Below, piece by piece: positions 26,013 to 34,051 of a stretch of DNA of 64,000 nucleotides. The stretch comes from Comamonadaceae bacterium (GTDB lineage Bacteria; Pseudomonadota; Gammaproteobacteria; Burkholderiales; Burkholderiaceae_C): assembly GCA_947476465.1 (NCBI GenBank), contig CANJQN010000017.1, positions 24,641 through 88,640 of the forward strand, in the 5' to 3' direction. Within the stretch, counting starts at the first letter, position 1. Every line of letters begins with the position of its first letter. The position numbers and the translations under genes are program-made. The notes under the pieces are model-generated. The model was not told the DNA's origin and made no database searches. It saw only the letters and a program-made list of their open reading frames with translations.

Positions 26013-27075
26013 GCTGGAGCCGCGTCCGCAGGCGTCGTCCTTCTGGAGCATCGCCTCGCCGGTGCTGGCACTGGTCATCACGGTGTTGGTTGGTGTGCTG
26101 TTGTTCATGGCGCTGGGCAAAGACCCGGTGCGCGGCCTGCAGATGTTCTTATGGGAGCCGATCAAGTCGCCCTACGCCCTGGGCGAGCTGACGGTCAAGG
26201 CCATCCCGCTGCTGCTGATCGCGTTGGGGCTGGCCGTGTGCTTTCGCTCCAATGTCTGGAACATCGGCGCCGAGGGGCAGTTTGTGATTGGTGCGCTGTG
26301 TGCCGGCGGCGTGGCGCTGCTGGCCGGCAAGGACACCACCCGCTGGATCGTGCTGGCCATCCTGCTGGCGGGCGTGGCGGGCGGCATGCTGTGGGCCGGC
26401 ATCACGGCCTTCCTGCGTGACCGCTTCAACGCCAACGAGATCCTGGTCAGCCTGATGCTGGTGTACGTGGCCGTGCAGCTGCTTATGTATTTTGTGTTCG
26501 GCCCCTGGAAAGACCCGGCGGGCTACAACTTTCCGCAGACCAAGACCTTCGAGGCCGTCACGCAGGTGCCGCGTCTGATGGCCGGCTCGCGCGTCAACGT
26601 CGGGCTGCTGCTGGCGCTGGCCGGGGTGGCGGCCCTGTGGGTCTTCCTTTTTCGCACCCGCGCCGGTTTTGCACAGCAGGTGGGTGGTTTGGCGCCGGCA
26701 GCGGCGCGCTATGCGGGCTTTTCCTCGCGCCGCGCGTTGTGGGTGGCGCTGCTGGTCTCGGGCGGCGCCGCCGGCCTGGCCGGTGCGCTGGAGGTGGCCG
26801 GGCCGATCGGCCAGCTGACACCCTATGTGCCGGCCGGCTACGGCTTCGCGGCCATCATCGTGGCCTTCGTCGGGCGGCTGCACCCGGTGGGCATGGTGTT
26901 CTCGGCCATCCTCATGAGCATGTTCTACATCGGCGGTGAGCTGGCGCAATCTCGCCTGGGGTTGCCCAAGTCGCTCACCGGCGTGTTCCAGGGGCTGCTG
27001 CTGTTCACCCTGCTGGCTTGCGACACGCTGCTGGTGTGGCGGGTGCGCTGGGTGGGAAAGGTGGTCCCTGGATGA
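26005..27075 (+). CDS. Nucleobase/nucleoside ABC transporter permease 1
   Basis: This is an inner-membrane permease of the BPD_transp_2 family, 356 residues with ~9-10 hydrophobic segments. GTG is the start, with AGGAGG nine bases upstream inside the end of the ATPase gene. The family segment VCFRSNVWNIGAEGQFVIGAL near residue 80 and FRTRAGFAQQVGGLAPAAARYAGF later are characteristic of purine/nucleoside uptake systems. It acts with the second permease at 27278. Confidence 0.92.
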   Translation: MFKLEPRPQASSFWSIASPVLALVITVLVGVLLFMALGKDPVRGLQMFLWEPIKSPYALGELTVKAIPLLLIALGLAVCFRSNVWNIGAEGQFVIGALCAGGVALLAGKDTTRWIVLAILLAGVAGGMLWAGITAFLRDRFNANEILVSLMLVYVAVQLLMYFVFGPWKDPAGYNFPQTKTFEAVTQVPRLMAGSRVNVGLLLALAGVAALWVFLFRTRAGFAQQVGGLAPAAARYAGFSSRRALWVALLVSGGAAGLAGALEVAGPIGQLTPYVPAGYGFAAIIVAFVGRLHPVGMVFSAILMSMFYIGGELAQSRLGLPKSLTGVFQGLLLFTLLACDTLLVWRVRWVGKVVPG

Positions 27076-27105
27076 CACATGCCCGTCATTCGCACAAAGT
27101 TGTCC

Positions 27106-27244
27106 GTCATTCCCGCGAAGGCGGGAATCCAGGAGCGCGGTCTGACCGGCGCGACGGGCCATCGCTGCGCTGGGCCACCGCCTGGATCCCCGCCTTCGCG
27201 GGGATGACGCAATGTCTGTCATCCCCGCGAAGGCGGGGATCCAG
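27106..27244. repeat. REP-like palindrome cluster inside the ABC transporter operon
   Basis: Three hairpins of the GTCATYCCCGCGAAGGCGGG family lie at 27106-27132, 27182-27208 and 27218-27244, in alternating orientation. They fill the ~200-base gap between the two permease genes, which in most such operons are tightly packed or overlapping. They could lower expression of the downstream permease and binding protein or protect the upstream mRNA end. Confidence 0.88.
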
Positions 27245-27277
27245 GCCCGTCCTAACCACACCACGACGGTGAACTGA

Positions 27278-28195
27278 ATGGACACCTACGCCCTGCTCAT
27301 CGCCGCCACGCTCAACGCCGGCACCGTGCTGGCCATCGCCTCGCTGGGCCTGTTGATCAACGAAAAAGCCGGCATCGTCAACCTGGGGGCCGAAGGCATC
27401 ATGCTGTGCGCGGCCATCGCCGGCTTCGCGGCGGTGGTGCACACCGGCAGCGACATCGCCGGTTTTGTCGCCGGTGCCGCGGCCGGCGCCTTGCTGTCGG
27501 CGCTGTTCGGCTGGCTGGTGATCTGGCTGAACACCAACCAGTACGCCACAGGTCTGGCGCTCAGCCTGTTCGGCGGCGGGTTTTCGGCCTTCGCCGGCAT
27601 CGCCTACGTGCAGGAGAAACTGCCTGAGCGGGTGCAATACGCCGCTCCCTTCCTGTCGGACCTGCCGCTGATCGGCCCGGCGCTGTTTCGCCAGCATCCG
27701 ATCGTGTACCTCACCATCGCCTTCACTGGCGCACTGATCTGGTTTTTGTACCGCACGCGCGCCGGGCTGGTGCTGCGCTCGGTGGGCGAATCGCCCGATT
27801 CGGCCCATGCCCTGGGTTACCCGGTGCGCCGCATCCGCCTGGCCGCGGTGGTGGCCGGCGGCGCGCTGTGCGGCCTGGCCGGGGCCTACCTGTCGGTGGT
27901 CTACACCCCCCTGTGGGTCGAGGGCATGGTGGCCGGCAAGGGCTGGATCGCGCTGGCCCTGACCACCTTCGCCACCTGGCGGCCGGCCCGGGTGCTGCTG
28001 GGCGCCTACCTGTTCGGTGGCGTGACCATGCTGCAGTTTCACCTGCAGGGCGCGGGCGTGGAAGTGGCCAACGAGTTCCTCACCATGCTGCCGTACATCG
28101 CCACCATCGTGGTGCTGGCCCTGATGTCGCGCAACCCTGTTTGGATTCGGGTAAACATGCCGGCATCGCTGGGCAAGCAATTCCATCCCGGCTGA
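27278..28195 (+). CDS. Nucleobase/nucleoside ABC transporter permease 2
   Basis: This is the second membrane subunit of the importer, 305 residues with ~8 membrane segments. It starts MDTYALLIAATLNAGTVLAIASLGLLINEKAGIVNLGAEGIML, the typical start of the second permease in BMP-type systems. RTRAGLVLRSVGESPDSAHALGYPVRRIR is the cytoplasmic coupling region. The binding-protein gene follows 45 bases later. Confidence 0.93.
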   Translation: MDTYALLIAATLNAGTVLAIASLGLLINEKAGIVNLGAEGIMLCAAIAGFAAVVHTGSDIAGFVAGAAAGALLSALFGWLVIWLNTNQYATGLALSLFGGGFSAFAGIAYVQEKLPERVQYAAPFLSDLPLIGPALFRQHPIVYLTIAFTGALIWFLYRTRAGLVLRSVGESPDSAHALGYPVRRIRLAAVVAGGALCGLAGAYLSVVYTPLWVEGMVAGKGWIALALTTFATWRPARVLLGAYLFGGVTMLQFHLQGAGVEVANEFLTMLPYIATIVVLALMSRNPVWIRVNMPASLGKQFHPG

Positions 28196-28240
28196 TAATT
28201 TGCTCGTTTTGCGCATCCCACCCCTTTCACAGGAACTCCG

Positions 28241-29395
28241 ATGATCGACCTCAAGAAACGCTCCCTTTTCCACGTTGCGGCCCTGACCGCCGCCGCTGCC
28301 GCCGTCCTGGTGGGCTGCGGCAAGAAGGAAGAACCCGCGCCCGCCCCGGCCCCCGCCGCAGCGGCCTCGGCCCCGGCCAAGCCCGCGCCGCTGAAGGTGG
28401 CTTTCGCCTATGTCGGCCCGGTGGGCGATGGCGGCTGGACCTTTGCACACGACAACGGCCGCAAGGCGGTCGAAAAAGAGTTCGGCGACAAAGTGGTCAC
28501 CAGCTTCGTCGAGAAGGTGCTCGAATCGGCCGACGCCGAGCGCGTGCTGCGCGACATGGTCGGCCAGGGCAACAAGCTGATTTTTGGCACCACCTTCGGC
28601 TACATGGAGCCCATGCTCAAGGTGGCCACCGACAGCAAAGACGTGCGCTTCGAGCACGCCACCGGCAACAAGACCGCCGAGAACCTGCGCACCTACGACA
28701 GCCGCACCTACGAAGGCGCCTACTTGGCCGGCGTGATCGCCGGCAAGATGACCAAGACCAACACCCTGGGCGTGGTCGGCTCTATCGCCATCCCCGAGGT
28801 GGTGCGCAACATCAACAGCTTTACGCTGGGTGCGCAGTCGGTCAACCCGAAGGTCAAGACCAAGGTGGTGTGGGTGGGCGAGTGGTTCAACCCGCCCAAG
28901 GAAACCGAGGCCGCCACCTCCCTCATCAACGGCGGCGCCGACGTGCTGATGCAAAACACCGATTCGTCCGCCGTGCTGCAGACCGCCGAGAAAATGGGCA
29001 AGCGCGCCTTCGGCTGGGACAGCGACATGACCGCCTACGGCCCCAAGGCCCACCTGGGTTCGGCCGTCATCAACTGGGGCCCCTACTACGTGAAGGCGGT
29101 GCGCGAACAGCTCGAAGGCACCTGGGCCGGCAACAGCAAATCATGGTGGGGCGTCAAGGAAGGCGCGATCGACTTCGTCTCGGTCGCGGCCGACGTGCCC
29201 GACGATGTGAAGAAGAAGGTCGACGAGATCAAGGCCGGCCTGAAAGACGGCAGCTTCGCCATCTGGAAGGGCCCGATCACCGACAACACCGGCAAGGTGC
29301 AGGTGGCCAAGGATGCCACCGCCGATGACGCCTTTCTGGGCGGGGTCAACTTCTATGTGAAGGGCGTGGAAGGCAAGGTGCCGGGGGCGAAGTAG
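28241..29395 (+). CDS. BMP-family nucleobase/nucleoside-binding lipoprotein
   Basis: A membrane-tethered periplasmic binding protein of the basic membrane protein (PBP1/BMP) family. The 384-residue product has lipobox VLVGC with the lipidated Cys at residue 26, an Ala/Pro linker, then KVAFAYVGPVGDGGWTFAHDNGRKAVEKEFG. RTYEGAYLAGVIAGKMTKTNTLGVVG is the conserved core. It captures the substrate for the permeases upstream. A related binding protein is encoded at 36908. Confidence 0.93.
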   Translation: MIDLKKRSLFHVAALTAAAAAVLVGCGKKEEPAPAPAPAAAASAPAKPAPLKVAFAYVGPVGDGGWTFAHDNGRKAVEKEFGDKVVTSFVEKVLESADAERVLRDMVGQGNKLIFGTTFGYMEPMLKVATDSKDVRFEHATGNKTAENLRTYDSRTYEGAYLAGVIAGKMTKTNTLGVVGSIAIPEVVRNINSFTLGAQSVNPKVKTKVVWVGEWFNPPKETEAATSLINGGADVLMQNTDSSAVLQTAEKMGKRAFGWDSDMTAYGPKAHLGSAVINWGPYYVKAVREQLEGTWAGNSKSWWGVKEGAIDFVSVAADVPDDVKKKVDEIKAGLKDGSFAIWKGPITDNTGKVQVAKDATADDAFLGGVNFYVKGVEGKVPGAK

Positions 29396-29408
29396 GGCGG
29401 CTTGGCTG

Positions 29409-29600
29409 TCATTGTCTTGAAGAACCGCCCTTAGGGGTGGTTCGAGCGCTTGTCGATTTCAGATTGGGCAGGGAGCTCTTTGTAGCTTTGGACCAGTCAA
29501 GGTGCTCGGTGGAGTCGTGGGCTGCCCAGTACGCCCGCTCTTGCGCCTCGCTGGCGAACTTCGGAACAAGCTGCAGTGCGGTTTTGACTGGCTTGGTCAT
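29409..29600 (-). pseudogene. CopG/BrnA-type antitoxin, C-terminally truncated
   Basis: The 63-residue frame contains the conserved start of CopG-family antitoxins (PKFASEAQERAYWAAHDSTEHLDWSKATKSSLPNLK). It then ends in unrelated STSARTTPKGGSSRQ, where the family has a ribbon-helix-helix DNA-binding region (S..LRLP...). The DNA-binding half is missing, so it is probably a remnant. Confidence 0.6.
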
Positions 29601-29680
29601 GAATGTTCGTTCCTCTCGGTGCGTGTCCCTGGCGAAATCACACGGATCAACAAGCCTGATTTGGCGAGTGTGACAGTGAT
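29597..29680 (-). pseudogene. Possible BrnT toxin C-terminal remnant
   Basis: A frame ending four bases into the antitoxin start reads TLAKSGLLIRVISPGTRTERNEHS. BrnT toxins end in an IRVISAR..T..ER..Y pattern, and brnT normally precedes and overlaps the antitoxin gene exactly this way. Only the last ~28 codons look conserved. The palindromic element begins ~45 bases further on and may have cut the gene. The match is short and the call tentative. Confidence 0.33.
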
Positions 29681-29723
29681 CGCATGTTCGGCGCGTTTGT
29701 TGTCATGTCGCTGATCTCGCGTG

Positions 29724-30136
29724 GCTGGGTGGGCATCGGCCGCCGGCCGGGGTGTGTCGTTCTCTGTCCATCTCGCGGGCGGCCATACGGGCACACCAGC
29801 ATGAGTTCATCAACACCACAACGGCGCTCAAGCTCTGTGGCAACCGCGAATCGTCCGGCGCCCGCCCCACCCCGACCACCGGCCTCCTCGCTGCGGTGCT
29901 TCATGCATGCAATGGAATACGGGCTCCGGGCTCCAGGGTCCGGGGTCACGGCTCGCGCGCCCAATCGGCCGCTTTTAGGGTCGACGGTTGGGGTGTCCGG
30001 GCGCCGGACGATTCGCGGTTGCCACAGAAGGTGCGTAAGGTGGCGGTGTTTACGCAGTGATGCCTGAGGACCAAGACGGTCGCCCGCGAGATGGACAGAG
30101 AACGGGCACCCCGGCCGGCGGCCCGTGCCCGCCCGC
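29724..30136. mobile_element. Nested inverted-repeat (MITE-like) element without an ORF
   Basis: Outer arms at ~29724-29783 and ~30078-30136 are inverted copies of about 59 bases, nearly identical across TTCTCTGTCCATCTCGCGGGC and CCGCCGGCCGGGGTG. Inner arms at 29835-29864 and 29998-30027 are a perfect 30-base inverted repeat. The stretches between outer and inner arms are weakly complementary too, so the whole could fold into one long hairpin with a ~130-base loop. I see no convincing ORF. It sits in a ~1-kb gene-free stretch (29401-30432) next to toxin-antitoxin remnants. It could be a non-autonomous transposable element or a large structured RNA locus. Confidence 0.65.
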
Positions 30137-30365
30137 AACAAGTGAGAAAGACAGAATGGCGACGGTCTCAACACTTTTCCGAAGGCTCTGATAACTACCC
30201 TCAGGGTTTACGGTGTTCGTTCTGCTTGACCTCAAGCAAGCTGGTCCTAAAGGCATGCTTTCTCGCGATCGCCGATCCTCATGACAACACCGGCCATGGA
30301 CGTGGTCGTCAAGGCCAAGAACATCCGCGTCGACTAACAGGTTCCGAGCTTTGCCGCGTCCTGCC

Positions 30366-30379
30366 TTGACCCAGGTCAA
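30366..30379. promoter_or_regulatory. FNR/CRP-family binding site
   Basis: TTGACCCAGGTCAA fits the FNR-family half-site pattern (TTGAN-N4-NTCAA). It lies inside a larger perfect dyad, CTGCCTTGACC / GGTCAAGGCAG, at 30361-30384. It is centred ~60 bases before the hemerythrin-like start, a distance at which such regulators activate. This suggests control by oxygen or nitric oxide, which suits a hemerythrin. Confidence 0.6.
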
Positions 30380-30432
30380 GGCAGGATTCGCACGCCTTGT
30401 CCATGCTGCCGGCATGAGTCAAGGAGACCGAC

Positions 30433-30981
30433 ATGGCTGACCCCACCCGCGCCTGGCACGACGAGCACATGTACTTCAACCGCATGCTGGCGATGCTGCA
30501 AAAAGAGATGGACGTTCTGGCCACCGGCGAATCGCCCCACTACGGCTTGATGCTGGACATCATCAGCTACCTGCGCGAGTACTCGGATGTGGTGCACCAC
30601 CCGCGCGAGGACGAGGTGTTTCGCCGACTGTCCCTGCTGCGGCCTGACTACAAGCTGCGGGTCGCGCGGCTGCGGCAGGAGCACCGCGTGATCGCCGTCG
30701 CCGGCGAGACGCTGCGCAAGCTGCTGGAGGAGGCGGGCGCTGACGCCATGGTGTCGCGCGCCGAGATCGAGATCGCGGCCGCCACCTTCCTTGTGTACTA
30801 CGGCAACCACATCCAGACCGAGGAAGAGGACATCCTTCCGCTGGCGGCCAAACTCCTGACCCATGCCGACTGGGCGGCCGCCAAGGCCATGGCGCCGTCC
30901 GCGCACGATCCGGTGTTCGGCGCCAAGCCGACCCAGCGTTTCAGCGAGTTGCGCCGGCGGATTGCGGCCGAGGCGGGCTGA
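30433..30981 (+). CDS. Hemerythrin-like HHE-domain protein
   Basis: The 182-residue cytosolic protein has the metal-binding pattern of a four-helix hemerythrin: His in RAWHDEHMYFNRML, His pair in SDVVHHPREDEVF, RQEHRVI, and His followed by acidic residues in YYGNHIQTEEEDILPL. These would hold a di-iron centre that binds O2 or reacts with NO. The start at 30433 has AAGGAG nine bases upstream. The dyad at 30361-30384 supports oxygen- or NO-responsive control. It stands alone. Confidence 0.9.
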   Translation: MADPTRAWHDEHMYFNRMLAMLQKEMDVLATGESPHYGLMLDIISYLREYSDVVHHPREDEVFRRLSLLRPDYKLRVARLRQEHRVIAVAGETLRKLLEEAGADAMVSRAEIEIAAATFLVYYGNHIQTEEEDILPLAAKLLTHADWAAAKAMAPSAHDPVFGAKPTQRFSELRRRIAAEAG

Positions 30982-31042
30982 GTCCCCCTCGTCGCGCCGG
31001 CCCCTGTACGGGCGCTGGCCCCCTTTTAGCTTGTTCTTTGAT

Positions 31043-31095
31043 CGTATTCACTGAGAGAATGAATACGGATGGGCTATTTTCCGGAATGTTCCGGA
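31043..31095 (+). promoter_or_regulatory. Dyad and paired TTCCGGA repeats upstream of kinase-like effector
   Basis: CGTATTCA at 31043-31050 and TGAATACG at 31060-31067 form a perfect 8-base dyad. TTCCGGA then occurs at 31079-31085 and again at 31089-31095, one helical turn apart. This AT-richer stretch differs from its surroundings. It may be an operator or promoter region for the gene at 31109; no known regulator is implied. Confidence 0.4.
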
Positions 31096-31108
31096 GGAGG
31101 GATCGGCG

Positions 31109-32950
31109 GTGGGGCCTGGCATGAACAGCATGAGCGTCATCGCGCGCGTGACGCCGTCGCTGGAGCCTGTGAAGGGCCCGGCGAGGGGGGCCGTGGCCGG
31201 CAGAATCCTGGCCGGGGCGTACAAGGCGGCGCAGGACGACGGCCGGCACCCGGCGATGGAGCCCGCCCCCTCGCTGCGCGAGCGTGAGGTCCGGGTCATT
31301 GCGCAGTCCGAGAGCGTGCATTCCCACCGGGCCTTGAGTGAGGCCGCCCTGGCGGGGATCACCGACCCCGAGGAGCGCAGGTTCATCCAGTTGCAGCTGA
31401 GCCTGTATCGCCGGACCGGCCAGAGCCTCGCCTCGGTGCAGGCCGAGGTGATCGCGATGGCCAAGTCCTCGCGGGCCGACGAGCTGGTGGTGCGTCATCT
31501 CGGCGAGGGTCTCAAGAGTCGGCTGGGCGGCAGCGAAGCGGCCCCGTGGAAGGCCTTCACCGCAAGTCTGGCTTCGGCGCCAGCGCAGGTGCCGCAAGCG
31601 CAGCGCGCCTGGTTGACCGAGGGGGCGAACCAGGCTTTTGTCGACAGCAAGCGGACCGCATCCCCGAAGGCTCGCCTGGAGGAGGCCGTCTCGCGCGGCT
31701 GGATGCTGGAAGGCGATCTGAACGTCCAGGCCTCCACCGGCTCGGGTGGCAAGTCGGGCAGCAAGCAGGTGCGCACCGCATCGGGCACCTTCCAGCTCAA
31801 ATCGCCGGTCGGCTGGTTCAGCCGCTTTGTCAAACGCAAGACTGCGGGGCCGCACACCGACAACTTCGCCGAACTGATCGGCTCGCGCCTGGCCCGATCG
31901 CTGGCGGCGGACGGACGTGGCACGCTGATTCCCCAGGTGAGTCTGGTCCATGACCCCAAGCGTCAGCAGCTCAAGGTGGCATCCAGATACCTCGCGGAGC
32001 CCGAGCAGTGCCAGACCCTCGATGGGGTTCACCTGGCGGCCGGCGGGACCAAGGACAAGAAGACCCACCATGCCCGTGTCGACCTGCGCCCCGAAACGCA
32101 GGACGTGCAAGACAGCAGCGTTCTGGTCTTGCGGGATCCGCAGCAGGTCAAGGACCTGTGCGAGAACATCGCGCTGTCCGCCTGGGTCGACGATGCGGAC
32201 GTCAATCCCGGCAACATGATCGAGGTGACGGCACCGGGGCAACGCCGGCTGGGCCGCATCGACTTCGGTCACGCCTTCGCCGACCTGGTCTTCGCGCCCA
32301 AACTTTATGGTGGCGGCCGCGATCCGCAAGCCAATGCCATCCTGGACTTTTTCAACCGCGAGAAGGTCGGGGGAAGCAAATGGGGCGGCAGCCCCAACAA
32401 GATCTGGCGCAACTACATCGGGGCGGTGCCCTCTCAGGCGATGACGGATGCCTTGCGCGGGCTGAGTGAACGCGCCGCTGGCGATCAATTGGCCGCCGCG
32501 GTGGCGCAGGCGCGTGCGCCGTTCGATGAGCTCGTTCTTGCATTGAAGGACCAGCCCTCGAAGGCCGCGAGCAAGCTGAGCGACGATGCCCGAATGTCGC
32601 TTGCGGCGATCAGCCAACGCCTGGGTGTGCGGGCCCACAGCGGCGACCTCGTGGGCATGGTGAATGAAGTGTTCGCCACGCTGGCGAACGTGATGTCGCA
32701 GCGCGCACAGCAGATGGCGGATGTCGCGGCGCTGAGCCAGTTGCAGGTGGACATCGACCAGTACATCGCCGGCAGCCGCCTGGACGGCGAGGCCGGCGTG
32801 CCGGACATCCCCGAGGCGATCCAGACCGCCTACGACGCGCTTGCGAAGGGGGCGGGCCCGATCCAGTGGCTCAAGTGCTCCCGTGAGGACCGCGCCCCGC
32901 AGGCCGACCTGACCGATTACATTGCGCGCCGCCGCCGGCAAGTGGCCTGA
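31109..32950 (+). CDS. Putative secreted kinase-fold effector (PI3/4-kinase-like core), 613 aa
   Basis: The GTG at 31109 sits seven bases after GGAGGAGGG, better placed than the ATG at 31121. Residues ~225-390 look like a kinase core: FQLKSP with Lys231, a helix NFAELIGSRLARSL with Glu255, a hinge-like VASRYLAE, then DVNPGNM (Asp364, Asn369) and GRIDFGHAF (Asp385-Phe-Gly). The D-N-P-G-N plus IDFG arrangement resembles the DRHxGN...IDFG signature of phosphatidylinositol 3/4-kinases more than protein kinases. The first ~220 residues lack a signal peptide, and a helical domain follows from ~420 to 590. Bacterial proteins of this kind are often injected effectors. Activity and substrate are inference. 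Confidence 0.7.
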   Translation: MGPGMNSMSVIARVTPSLEPVKGPARGAVAGRILAGAYKAAQDDGRHPAMEPAPSLREREVRVIAQSESVHSHRALSEAALAGITDPEERRFIQLQLSLYRRTGQSLASVQAEVIAMAKSSRADELVVRHLGEGLKSRLGGSEAAPWKAFTASLASAPAQVPQAQRAWLTEGANQAFVDSKRTASPKARLEEAVSRGWMLEGDLNVQASTGSGGKSGSKQVRTASGTFQLKSPVGWFSRFVKRKTAGPHTDNFAELIGSRLARSLAADGRGTLIPQVSLVHDPKRQQLKVASRYLAEPEQCQTLDGVHLAAGGTKDKKTHHARVDLRPETQDVQDSSVLVLRDPQQVKDLCENIALSAWVDDADVNPGNMIEVTAPGQRRLGRIDFGHAFADLVFAPKLYGGGRDPQANAILDFFNREKVGGSKWGGSPNKIWRNYIGAVPSQAMTDALRGLSERAAGDQLAAAVAQARAPFDELVLALKDQPSKAASKLSDDARMSLAAISQRLGVRAHSGDLVGMVNEVFATLANVMSQRAQQMADVAALSQLQVDIDQYIAGSRLDGEAGVPDIPEAIQTAYDALAKGAGPIQWLKCSREDRAPQADLTDYIARRRRQVA

Positions 32951-32960
32951 GGGGGCATGA

Positions 32961-34037
<1,077 letters not shown>

Positions 34038-34051
34038 GAGGCATCAGCGCC

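Noticed and set aside
29684..30067. Plus- and minus-strand ORFs of 100-175 codons across the inverted-repeat element
   Set aside because: Composition is Arg/Pro/Ser-rich, frames overlap on both strands and none has a ribosome site; the inverted repeats explain the sequence better.
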